Origin: a bacterium
GTDB lineage: Bacteria > Pseudomonadota > Alphaproteobacteria > Caulobacterales > Hyphomonadaceae
Reading direction: 5' to 3'
Assembly: GCA_030824255.1 (NCBI GenBank)
Contig: JAVBYB010000445.1
Span: 1 to 7,344 of the forward strand
DNA length: 7,344 nt
Part shown: in pieces, positions 1 to 4,970 of the stretch
Position numbering within the stretch: position 1 is the stretch's first letter
Layout: each line of letters begins with the position of its first letter
Program-made: the position numbers and the translations under genes
The notes under the pieces: generated by a model
Databases searched by the model: none
Told to the model about the DNA's origin: nothing
What the model saw: the letters and a program-made list of their open reading frames with translations, nothing else

Positions 1-354
1 GCCGCGGACACGGGCGAGGCCAATGCCGGGATCGGTCCAGAAGGAGTTGTAGCCGGCGACGCTGTTGGCGTCCCGGAAGGCGCCGGCGGTGAGGTCGGAC
101 GGGGCGTCGGCCGCGCGGGAGCGTTCGTGGGCGGCGGCTTCGAGCGCGTCGGCTTCGGCCTTGGGCACGACAAGCTCGGAGAAGTTGGCGGGACGTTCGA
201 GGCGCGTGCCGGTGCCATTGGTCCAGACGCCGCTGAAGCTGGGCTTGCCGTTGGCGCCGCGCATGGGGCCTTCGGCGGAGGATTGGGCAAGGGCGGGCGC
301 GGCGAGCGCCACGAGCATTGCGGACAGAATCAACGGTCTGGCGAGCTGCGCCAT
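1..354 (-). CDS. Secreted protein of unknown function, N-terminal part (runs off the left edge)
   Basis: The visible 118 codons start with ATG at 354 and stay open to the window edge, so the C-terminus is missing. The protein opens with a clear Sec signal peptide: MAQLARP, then a hydrophobic core (LILSAMLVALAAP), then ALA before Q24, a good signal peptidase I site after residue 23. The mature protein begins QSSAEGPM and carries the segment FSGVWTNGTGTRLERP (about residues 40-55), then an Ala/Glu-rich helix and YNSFWTDPG near the edge. I recall this FSGVW...LERP arrangement from uncharacterised exported proteins of alphaproteobacteria, but I know of no function. The start is well supported by a strong Shine-Dalgarno, AGGAGGAG, six bases upstream (361-368 on the minus strand). 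The gene diverges from nrdB. The reading frame and export are quite certain; the role is unknown. Confidence 0.85.
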   Translation of the reverse strand, partial: MAQLARPLILSAMLVALAAPALAQSSAEGPMRGANGKPSFSGVWTNGTGTRLERPANFSELVVPKAEADALEAAAHERSRAADAPSDLTAGAFRDANSVAGYNSFWTDPGIGLARVRG

Positions 355-360
355 GGTGAT

Positions 361-368
361 CTCCTCCT
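361..368 (-). promoter_or_regulatory. Strong ribosome binding site of the secreted protein gene
   Basis: The minus strand reads AGGAGGAG here, six bases before the ATG at 354. It is the best Shine-Dalgarno in the window and fixes the start of the secreted protein. Confidence 0.85.
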
Positions 369-503
369 GGGTCGTCCTGTTTTGCGGGGAGCATACCGGA
401 GGTTCGAAGGGGCGCAACGCGGGCGCGCGATCCGCTCAAGCCGCGACCATTTCGTTGTGGATGTTGCGGGAGCGGCCACTGGCGGGGTTCTGTGGTTGTG
501 GGA

Positions 504-526
504 GACTCGCCTCGCTGGGGTGAGTC
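504..526. repeat. Imperfect inverted repeat (8-bp arms) upstream of nrdB
   Basis: GACTCGCC at 504-511 pairs with GGTGAGTC at 519-526, with one G-T wobble and a 7-base spacer. No T run follows on either strand, so it does not look like a terminator. It lies about 20 bp upstream of the first NrdR-like box and could be an operator for either divergent gene, or chance. Confidence 0.35.
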
Positions 527-546
527 AAGGTATTATTAACCTTGTC

Positions 547-562
547 CATCAACATATGGTGG
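547..562 (+). promoter_or_regulatory. Candidate NrdR box 1
   Basis: The 16-mer CATCAACATATGGTGG matches the published NrdR box pattern (acaCwAtATaTwGtgt) at about 10 of 16 positions, including the central ATAT and the GTG arm. NrdR is the ATP/dATP-sensing repressor of ribonucleotide reductase genes and binds pairs of such boxes. A second similar site lies 32 bp downstream on the same face of the helix, and the next gene is nrdB. The match is degenerate on its left side; most of the support comes from the pairing and position. Confidence 0.55.
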
Positions 563-590
563 TTGAACAGGCGGCGGGCTCCTAGATATG
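563..590 (+). promoter_or_regulatory. Possible nrdB promoter
   Basis: TTGAAC at 563-568 and GATATG at 585-590 are 16 bp apart and could be -35 and -10 elements. They would place the transcript start near 597 and leave a leader of about 29 bases. The -10 lies inside NrdR-like box 2 and the -35 abuts box 1. Both hexamers are imperfect, so this is a weak call. Confidence 0.35.
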
Positions 591-594
591 GTGC
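579..594 (+). promoter_or_regulatory. Candidate NrdR box 2
   Basis: The 16-mer CTCCTAGATATGGTGC matches the NrdR pattern at about 10 of 16 positions and shares C-W-A-n-ATATGGTG with box 1. The gap between the boxes is 16 bp, about three helical turns start to start, which is the usual arrangement for NrdR pairs. It ends 31 bases before the nrdB start codon and probably overlaps the -10 region, as expected for a repressor site. Confidence 0.55.
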
Positions 595-625
595 TCGGGC
601 TGTTCGGGGATGGCTGGAGATTCTG

Positions 626-1684
626 ATGACTGACGTTGGCAAAACACCTGCTGATTCAAAGGTTACGGCCGCCACGGTGCGCGCCGGGCTGCTGACGCCG
701 TCGCACTCCTACAAGCCGTTCCGCTATCCGTGGGCCTACGACTTCTGGAAGCGCCAGCAGCAGATCCACTGGATGCCGGAAGAGGTGCCGCTGGGCGAGG
801 ACTGCAAGGACTGGGCGGCCAAGCTGAATGATTCAGAGCGCGCGCTGCTGACGCAGATCTTCCGCTTCTTCACGCAGTCGGACGTGGAAGTGAACGACAA
901 CTACATGGAACGCTATTCCCGCGTGTTCCGCCCGACCGAGATCAAGATGATGCTGGCCTCGTTCTCCAACATGGAGACGATCCACATCGCCGCCTACGCG
1001 CTGCTGCTCGAAACGATCGGGATGCCGGACACGGAGTTCTCGGCGTTCACGCAGTACAAGGAGATGCGCGACAAGCACGACTACATGCAGAAGTTCGGCG
1101 TCGAATCCGACGCGGACATCCTGCGCACGGTCGCGATGTTCGGCGCCTTCACCGAAGGCCTGCAGCTGTTTGCATCCTTCGCGATGCTGATGAACTTCCC
1201 GCGCTTCAACAAGATGAAGGGCATGGGGCAGATCGTGTCGTGGTCGGTGCGGGACGAGAGCCTGCACTGCGAGGGCATGATCCGCGTGTTCCACGAGCTG
1301 GCCGCGGAAACCGGCGCGCTGACGGACGAGGTCAAGAACGACATCATCGAGTGCTGCCGCACGGTCGTGCGCATGGAAGACGCCTTCATCGACCTCGCCT
1401 TCTCGACGGGGCCGGTGCAGGGCATGACCGCGCAGGACATCAAGAACTACATCCGCTACATCGCCGACTGGCGTCTGGGGCAGCTGAAGCTGCCGGCGAT
1501 CTATGGCGTGAAGGAGCACCCGATCCCGTGGCTGTCGGAGATCCTCAACGGGGTCGAGCACGCCAACTTCTTCGAGCAGCGCGCGACGGAGTATTCCAAG
1601 GGCGCGACGGGCGGCGAATGGCACGGCAATGAAGGCGTGTGGTCGTCGTTCGACAAGATGCAGAAGAAGGTCGCGGCGGAGTAG
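626..1684 (+). CDS. nrdB: Ribonucleoside-diphosphate reductase, beta (radical) subunit, class I
   Basis: This 352-residue protein is the small subunit of the aerobic, cytoplasmic ribonucleotide reductase. It houses the metal-oxygen centre and tyrosyl radical that the large subunit (NrdA) uses to reduce NDPs to dNDPs. All expected residues are visible by alignment to E. coli NrdB: ligands D86 (TQSD), E117 and H120 (METIH), E177 (FTEGLQ), E211 and H214 (RDESLH), and the radical tyrosine Y124, seven residues after E117 as in the E. coli pair E115/Y122. The C-terminal HANFFEQRATEYSKGA is typical of the alphaproteobacterial form and precedes the tail that should dock to NrdA. I chose ATG 626 (MTDVGKT); the frame extends back to a TTG at 542, but that would run through the regulatory boxes and add unlike residues. 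GGAGA lies upstream at 616-620. No nrdA is in the window. The family is certain; the exact subclass rests on recall of related sequences. Confidence 0.96.
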   Translation: MTDVGKTPADSKVTAATVRAGLLTPSHSYKPFRYPWAYDFWKRQQQIHWMPEEVPLGEDCKDWAAKLNDSERALLTQIFRFFTQSDVEVNDNYMERYSRVFRPTEIKMMLASFSNMETIHIAAYALLLETIGMPDTEFSAFTQYKEMRDKHDYMQKFGVESDADILRTVAMFGAFTEGLQLFASFAMLMNFPRFNKMKGMGQIVSWSVRDESLHCEGMIRVFHELAAETGALTDEVKNDIIECCRTVVRMEDAFIDLAFSTGPVQGMTAQDIKNYIRYIADWRLGQLKLPAIYGVKEHPIPWLSEILNGVEHANFFEQRATEYSKGATGGEWHGNEGVWSSFDKMQKKVAAE

Positions 1685-1693
1685 GGCTACTGT

Positions 1694-1720
1694 CGAAGGG
1701 TGAGCCTGCCTCGCCCTTCG
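1694..1720 (+). terminator. Hairpin after nrdB, probable transcript end or REP-like element
   Basis: CGAAGGGTGAG (1694-1704) pairs with CTCGCCCTTCG (1710-1720) over 11 bp with one G-U pair and a five-base loop. It begins 10 bases after the nrdB stop. The following bases are C-rich (CCCCTTCGAGG), not a T run, so it is not a textbook factor-independent terminator. A mirrored CTTCGAGG follows directly, a pattern seen in dispersed REP-like palindromes of alphaproteobacteria. It may stabilise the nrdB mRNA 3' end or help termination. Confidence 0.55.
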
Positions 1721-1791
1721 CCCCTTCGAGGCGCCGTTTGTGGGGCCTCCTCCTCGGGGTGGAGGGGCGGGCGTCGTTCCGTACAAGGATT

Positions 1792-1823
1792 ACCACTGGG
1801 ATCACCACTGGTAGCACCACTGG
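1792..1823 (+). repeat. Three ACCACTGG direct repeats on an exact 12-bp pitch
   Basis: ACCACTGG occurs at 1792-1799, 1804-1811 and 1816-1823, with four varying bases between copies (gatc, tagc). A partial fourth copy (CACTGG) lies at 1852-1857. The array is in non-coding DNA. It could be a short tandem repeat left by slippage, or an iteron-like protein-binding cluster; nothing else nearby decides between these. Confidence 0.75.
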
Positions 1824-2044
1824 CGCCCGATCCCGGCCGGATACGGGGCCGCACTGGTTAATCCGCGTCATTTCAGGTTCGTGATGCGAAACAGCCGGGA
1901 CTGGTTTGCCCGGCCTTACAGACCTGTTTCAAAGGGCTTTGCGGGGTCGCCCCACGCGAGAACCTGCTTCGCGGACCGGTTTCTGCATGGTTTTCAGGGA
2001 TTAACACGGGCGGACATATTCTTGGTCGCACGAAACCCTATATG

Positions 2045-2075
2045 AATTGCAGGCGTTTAGACTGCTTATGCAATT
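2045..2075. repeat. Inverted repeat upstream of the DUF883 gene
   Basis: AATTGC at 2045-2050 is matched by GCAATT at 2070-2075, 19 bp apart. It lies 17-47 bases ahead of the DUF883 start codon, where promoter or 5' leader elements should be. It could be an operator or a weak leader stem; six-base arms are short enough for chance. Confidence 0.3.
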
Positions 2076-2091
2076 GTCCCGGGAGACCCTC

Positions 2092-2394
2092 ATGAATACC
2101 CCATCCAGCGCGTCCGGTAACGGCACACCGGGCAAGACGGATCTCGATACCCTCAAGAATGACCTGAAAGCCGTGCGCGAGGATCTCGCGACGCTTCTCA
2201 AGGATACGGGAAACCTCGCCGCGCAGCAGGCCAAGGTCGCTGCCGACAAGGGCCGCGCCCTGGCGGACGACGCCGGCGAGAAGGCTGTCGAGTATCGCGA
2301 AGCCGTAGCCGACAAGGTGCGCGAACATCCGCTGGCCGCGATCGGCATCGCGCTCGCCGCCGGTTTCGTGCTCGCTTCCATGTCGCGCAAGTAA
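2092..2394 (+). CDS. DUF883 (ElaB/YgaM/YqjD-like) membrane-anchored protein
   Basis: This small protein has 100 residues, the usual family size. The N-terminus is polar and low-complexity (MNTPSSASGNGTPGK). Residues 17-78 form a charged, alanine-rich helix (LDTLKNDLKAVREDLATLL, then AAQQAKVAADKGRALADD), probably coiled coil. The C-terminus VREHPLAAIGIALAAGFVLASMSRK is the diagnostic DUF883 ending: a proline, a Gly/Ala-rich membrane helix of about 18 residues, and a short basic tail. E. coli relatives (YqjD, ElaB, YgaM) sit in the inner membrane by this tail and associate with ribosomes, mainly in stationary phase. The start at ATG 2092 has GGGAGA five bases upstream; the in-frame ATG 2068 and TTG 2047 lack such a site. 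The next gene begins 25 bp downstream and is probably co-transcribed, as yqjD is with yqjE. The family is secure; ribosome binding here is inference. Confidence 0.88.
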   Translation: MNTPSSASGNGTPGKTDLDTLKNDLKAVREDLATLLKDTGNLAAQQAKVAADKGRALADDAGEKAVEYREAVADKVREHPLAAIGIALAAGFVLASMSRK

Positions 2395-2419
2395 CGGGGG
2401 GCGGCCCCGGGGGCGTTCA

Positions 2420-2857
2420 GTGTTCGATAAAATCTTCGACCGCGCAAAAGACATCGCGATCGTCGCTGTGCTCGCGGGTCTTCTCGCGCTTATAGCGGCA
2501 TCGATGCTTGCCGTTTCGGCGGCGTGGACACTGAGCCAGTGGATGGTGTGGCCAGCGGCGCTGGCTGTCACCGCCGTGGGCATCCTGGCCATAGCCGCCA
2601 TCGCGCTGTGGTTCGGCATGTCCGAGAAAAAGAAAAAGCCCGAGCCCGAGCCGGACCCGATGACGGACGTCGATCCGGTGTCGATGGTGCTGGGGCTGAT
2701 GGAGCTGCCTGTCGAAGTCGTGAAGAAGATCGTGATGGAGAAGCCGATCGCTTCCATCGCGGTGATCGCGAGCGTCGGCCTGCTGATCTCGCGCAAGCCC
2801 GAAGTGGCGCTGAAGCTGTTCGACAAGGTGGTCGGCGGTCTCGGCAAGCTGGATTAG
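2420..2857 (+). CDS. Small integral membrane protein, YqjE/holin-like by context
   Basis: The 145-residue product has two strong transmembrane helices at about 12-36 (AIVAVLAGLLALIAASMLAV) and 43-66 (VWPAALAVTAVGILAIAAIA), with a short loop between. A charged linker follows (EKKKKPEPEPDP, 69-80), and then an amphipathic region containing a third hydrophobic stretch, KPIASIAVIASVGLLISRKP at about 108-127. That last segment resembles the KPI/HPL-AAIGI-...-SRK ending of the preceding DUF883 protein. I do not recognise the family. In E. coli the DUF883 gene yqjD is followed by the two-span holin-like yqjE, so a similar pair is possible here. The start is GTG at 2420, with no ATG nearby and only a GC-rich spacer upstream, so translation may depend on the preceding gene 25 bp away. 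The frame is convincing because hydrophobicity and codon-position GC are consistent throughout. Confidence 0.78.
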   Translation: MFDKIFDRAKDIAIVAVLAGLLALIAASMLAVSAAWTLSQWMVWPAALAVTAVGILAIAAIALWFGMSEKKKKPEPEPDPMTDVDPVSMVLGLMELPVEVVKKIVMEKPIASIAVIASVGLLISRKPEVALKLFDKVVGGLGKLD

Positions 2858-2962
2858 CGTCGGGTTGCGCCTTGTTATGCTGTCCGAAAGCGCGACGCGC
2901 TGAAGAGGCCGCAAACCTTCATCCATTCGCGCTCTCCTTCGGATGATCGCGGAACGTCCGAT

Positions 2963-2991
2963 TTGACAGAATGACAGTGCAAGGACGATTG
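2963..2991 (+). promoter_or_regulatory. Possible promoter ahead of the ion channel gene
   Basis: A perfect -35 hexamer TTGACA at 2963-2968 is followed, after 17 bp, by CGATTG (2986-2991), a poor -10. The region 2858-3053 (196 bp) is otherwise free of genes, so a promoter here is reasonable, but the -10 match is weak. Confidence 0.35.
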
Positions 2992-3053
2992 GGCGGCTTG
3001 CGCTGGCGCGGGGGGCGTGGCGAGAGTTCCTGAGTTGCTTCAGGGATTCGAGC

Positions 3054-4967
3054 ATGGACGAGCGTGACGCGCAGCAGGGGCCGAGCTTTCGCGAGCGGGC
3101 GCAATACCTGTTCGACCGGAGCATGTCGGCGGGGACGGTGGCGCTGATTGGATGGCTGGCGGCGCTGTCGCTGGCGATCATTGTCGTCGCGAGCCTGTTC
3201 ATCGTTGTCGTGGGCATCACGCCGGAGGATGGCGAGCGGCACGGCTTCATCGAGACGGCGTGGGAATCGCTGATGCGCACGCTCGACTCGGGCACGGTGG
3301 GCGGGGACTTCGGCTGGCCCTACCGGATCGTCATGCTGACGGTGACGATCGCTGGCATCTTCATCTTTTCCGCGCTCATTGGCGTGCTCTCGACGGGCCT
3401 TGAGGCGAAGATTGCGGAGCTGCGCAAGGGACGTTCGCGCGTCCTGGAGCAGGGCCACACGATCATCCTGAACTGGTCGCCTTCCATCGTGGATATCGTG
3501 AACGAGCTGGCGCTGGCGAACATGGGGGGCAAGCCCTCGCAGATCGTCATCCTCGGGACGCGCGACAAGGTGGAGATGGAGGACGAGATCGCAGCCAAGG
3601 CGCCGAGGCTGAAAGGCGTGAACGTGATCTGCCGGAGCGGCGATCCGTGCGACCTTACCGACCTCGCCATCGTCAATCCGGGGGCGGCGAAGTCGATCAT
3701 CGTGCTGGCGCCGGAGGGGGATGATCCCGACGCGCAGGTGATCAAGACAATCCTCGCCATCACGAACGGACCGGGACGCGGGGCGCTGCCCTTCCAGATC
3801 GTGGCGGAGATACGCGAGGCGCGGAACATCGAGCTGGCGCGGACAGTGGGCGGCAATGAAGTGCAGGTCGTGCTCGCCGATGACCTGATCTCGCGCATCC
3901 TTGTGCAGTCTACGCGGCAGTCTGGCCTGAGCGGCGTATTCGCCGACCTGCTGAGCTTCGAGGGAAACGAGATCTATACCGAGACCGTGGATGGCATCGC
4001 GGGCATGACGTTCGGAGATGCGTTGAGTGTGTTCGAGGAGGGCGCGCTGATCGGGCTTGCGGGCGAGGCGGGCGTACAGCTCAACCCGCCGATGGATACG
4101 ATGATAGGCGAAGGCGACAAGGCGATCGTGGTGGCGCTCGACAGGCTGAGCATTCGCACGCGGCGCGGCGCGCGGGACGCCATCGACGTGTCTGCGATCT
4201 GCGACCGGCAGCCGTCTGAAGCCAATCCGAAGCGCATACTCATGCTCGGATGGAACCGCAGGGGCGCGGCGATTGCCTACGAGCTGTCGCGCTACACATT
4301 GTCCGGGTCGGCGCTGACGATTGTGGCTGACGCACCGCAGTTCGAAGCGGAAGTGGCGCGCATCGAAGGGGCGTTCGACACGCTGTCGATCACGCACCAG
4401 GTGAAGGACACGACGCGCGAGGCGACGCTGAAGCCGCTGGACGTAACGTCGTATGATCATGTGATCGTGCTGGCCTACACAGACAACATGCCGGCGCAGT
4501 CCGCAGATACGCGCACGCTGGTGACGCTGTTGCAGCTGCGCAAGTTGTCGGAGGCGGCGGGCAAGCGGATCAACGTCGTGAGCGAGATGCTGGATGCGCG
4601 CAACCGGGCGCTCGCGGAGGTGACGCGGGCAGACGATTTCGTGGTCAGCAACCAGCTGGTCAGCCTGATGCTCGCGCAGGCGTCGGAGAACAAGTACATC
4701 TCCGCGATCTTCGCAGACCTGCTCGATGAGGATGGTTCCGAAGTCTATATCCGACCGGTGACGGACTATGTGTCGGTCGACGGGCCGGTGAGCTTCTACA
4801 CGATCATCGAGGCGGCGCGGCGCAGGGGCGAGGTGGCTTTCGGCCACAAGATCGCAGCTGGCGAAGGCGAGGACAGGCGCATGGGCGGCGTGGTGGTGAA
4901 CCCGCCGCGTCATGAAGTGCGGCGCTACACGGCGAGCGATGCAGTTGTGGTTCTCGCGCGGGGGTGA
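3054..4967 (+). CDS. CASTOR/POLLUX-type ion channel with two RCK-like nucleotide-binding regions
   Basis: This 637-residue inner-membrane protein resembles bacterial relatives of the plant channels CASTOR and POLLUX. The first helix is at about 28-55 (VALIGWLAALSLAIIVVASLF). A re-entrant pore region at 66-88 contains WESLMRTLDSGTVGGD, matching in place the filter that reads as A-D-A-G or A-D-S-G in plants. The second helix is at 91-115 (IVMLTVTIAGIFIFSALIGVL). Two cytoplasmic Rossmann-like (RCK/TrkA-N-related) halves follow, beginning at about 136 (TIILNWSPSIVDIVNEL) and 394 (RILMLGWNRRGAAIAYEL). The two halves have related ends: FADLLSFEGNEIYTE (297-310) and FADLLDEDGSEVYIR (553-567). Such channels likely assemble as tetramers with a gating ring; ion selectivity (K+ or Ca2+) cannot be read here. 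ATG 3054 has AGGGA seven bases upstream. Two membrane spans rather than four is as recalled for bacterial members. The family is confident; physiology is unknown. Confidence 0.9.
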   Translation: MDERDAQQGPSFRERAQYLFDRSMSAGTVALIGWLAALSLAIIVVASLFIVVVGITPEDGERHGFIETAWESLMRTLDSGTVGGDFGWPYRIVMLTVTIAGIFIFSALIGVLSTGLEAKIAELRKGRSRVLEQGHTIILNWSPSIVDIVNELALANMGGKPSQIVILGTRDKVEMEDEIAAKAPRLKGVNVICRSGDPCDLTDLAIVNPGAAKSIIVLAPEGDDPDAQVIKTILAITNGPGRGALPFQIVAEIREARNIELARTVGGNEVQVVLADDLISRILVQSTRQSGLSGVFADLLSFEGNEIYTETVDGIAGMTFGDALSVFEEGALIGLAGEAGVQLNPPMDTMIGEGDKAIVVALDRLSIRTRRGARDAIDVSAICDRQPSEANPKRILMLGWNRRGAAIAYELSRYTLSGSALTIVADAPQFEAEVARIEGAFDTLSITHQVKDTTREATLKPLDVTSYDHVIVLAYTDNMPAQSADTRTLVTLLQLRKLSEAAGKRINVVSEMLDARNRALAEVTRADDFVVSNQLVSLMLAQASENKYISAIFADLLDEDGSEVYIRPVTDYVSVDGPVSFYTIIEAARRRGEVAFGHKIAAGEGEDRRMGGVVVNPPRHEVRRYTASDAVVVLARG

Positions 4968-4970
4968 GCG

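Larger units (their letters stand above)
355..625. other. Divergent intergenic region between the secreted protein gene and nrdB
   Basis: This 271-bp stretch holds no convincing gene; the open frames crossing it are shadows or extensions that start at weak TTG codons. From left to right it contains the ribosome binding site of the minus-strand gene, a GC-rich stretch without recognisable sites, an imperfect inverted repeat at 504-526, a short AT-rich patch (tattattaa, about 531-539), two candidate NrdR boxes (547-562 and 579-594), a possible nrdB promoter, and a weak GGAGA binding site ahead of nrdB. No convincing -35/-10 pair for the minus-strand gene was found. Confidence 0.7.
1685..2091. 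other. Gene-free region between nrdB and the DUF883 gene
   Basis: About 400 bp without a credible gene. Open frames crossing it have no binding site or family resemblance and are mostly Arg/Pro/Ser-rich GC artefacts. It contains a strong hairpin just after nrdB (1694-1720), three 8-bp direct repeats on a 12-bp pitch (1792-1823), a small GC stem at 1894-1914 (GCCGGG with CCCGGC, nine-base loop), and an inverted repeat close to the next gene (2045-2075). No clear -35/-10 pair for the downstream gene could be fixed. Confidence 0.65.

Noticed and set aside
542..625. N-terminal extension of NrdB from TTG 542
   Set aside because: It would translate through both NrdR-like boxes and the likely promoter, has no binding site, and adds Arg/Trp-rich residues not typical of NrdB.
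833..1786. 317-codon minus-strand open frame opposite nrdB
   Set aside because: It is rich in Arg/His/Val without any recognisable pattern, and the opposite strand encodes a complete nrdB with all metal ligands.
1639..1884. 81-codon plus-strand frame covering the 12-bp repeats (ITTG repeats when translated)
   Set aside because: It starts inside nrdB in another frame and has no binding site; the amino acid repeat merely reflects the DNA repeat.
2047..2091. Longer form of the DUF883 protein from TTG 2047 or ATG 2068
   Set aside because: Neither codon has a Shine-Dalgarno, whereas ATG 2092 has GGGAGA at good spacing and gives the usual family length.
2417..3295. Minus-strand open frames opposite the small membrane protein and the start of the channel
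   Set aside because: They are Ser/Arg/His-rich with no family resemblance, while the plus strand shows clear membrane helices in the same interval.
2919..4913. 664-codon open frame on the minus strand opposite the channel gene
   Set aside because: Its translation is a low-complexity mix of Arg, His, Asp and Leu with no hydrophobic or domain pattern. It is the expected GC-rich antisense shadow of a gene with recognised domains.
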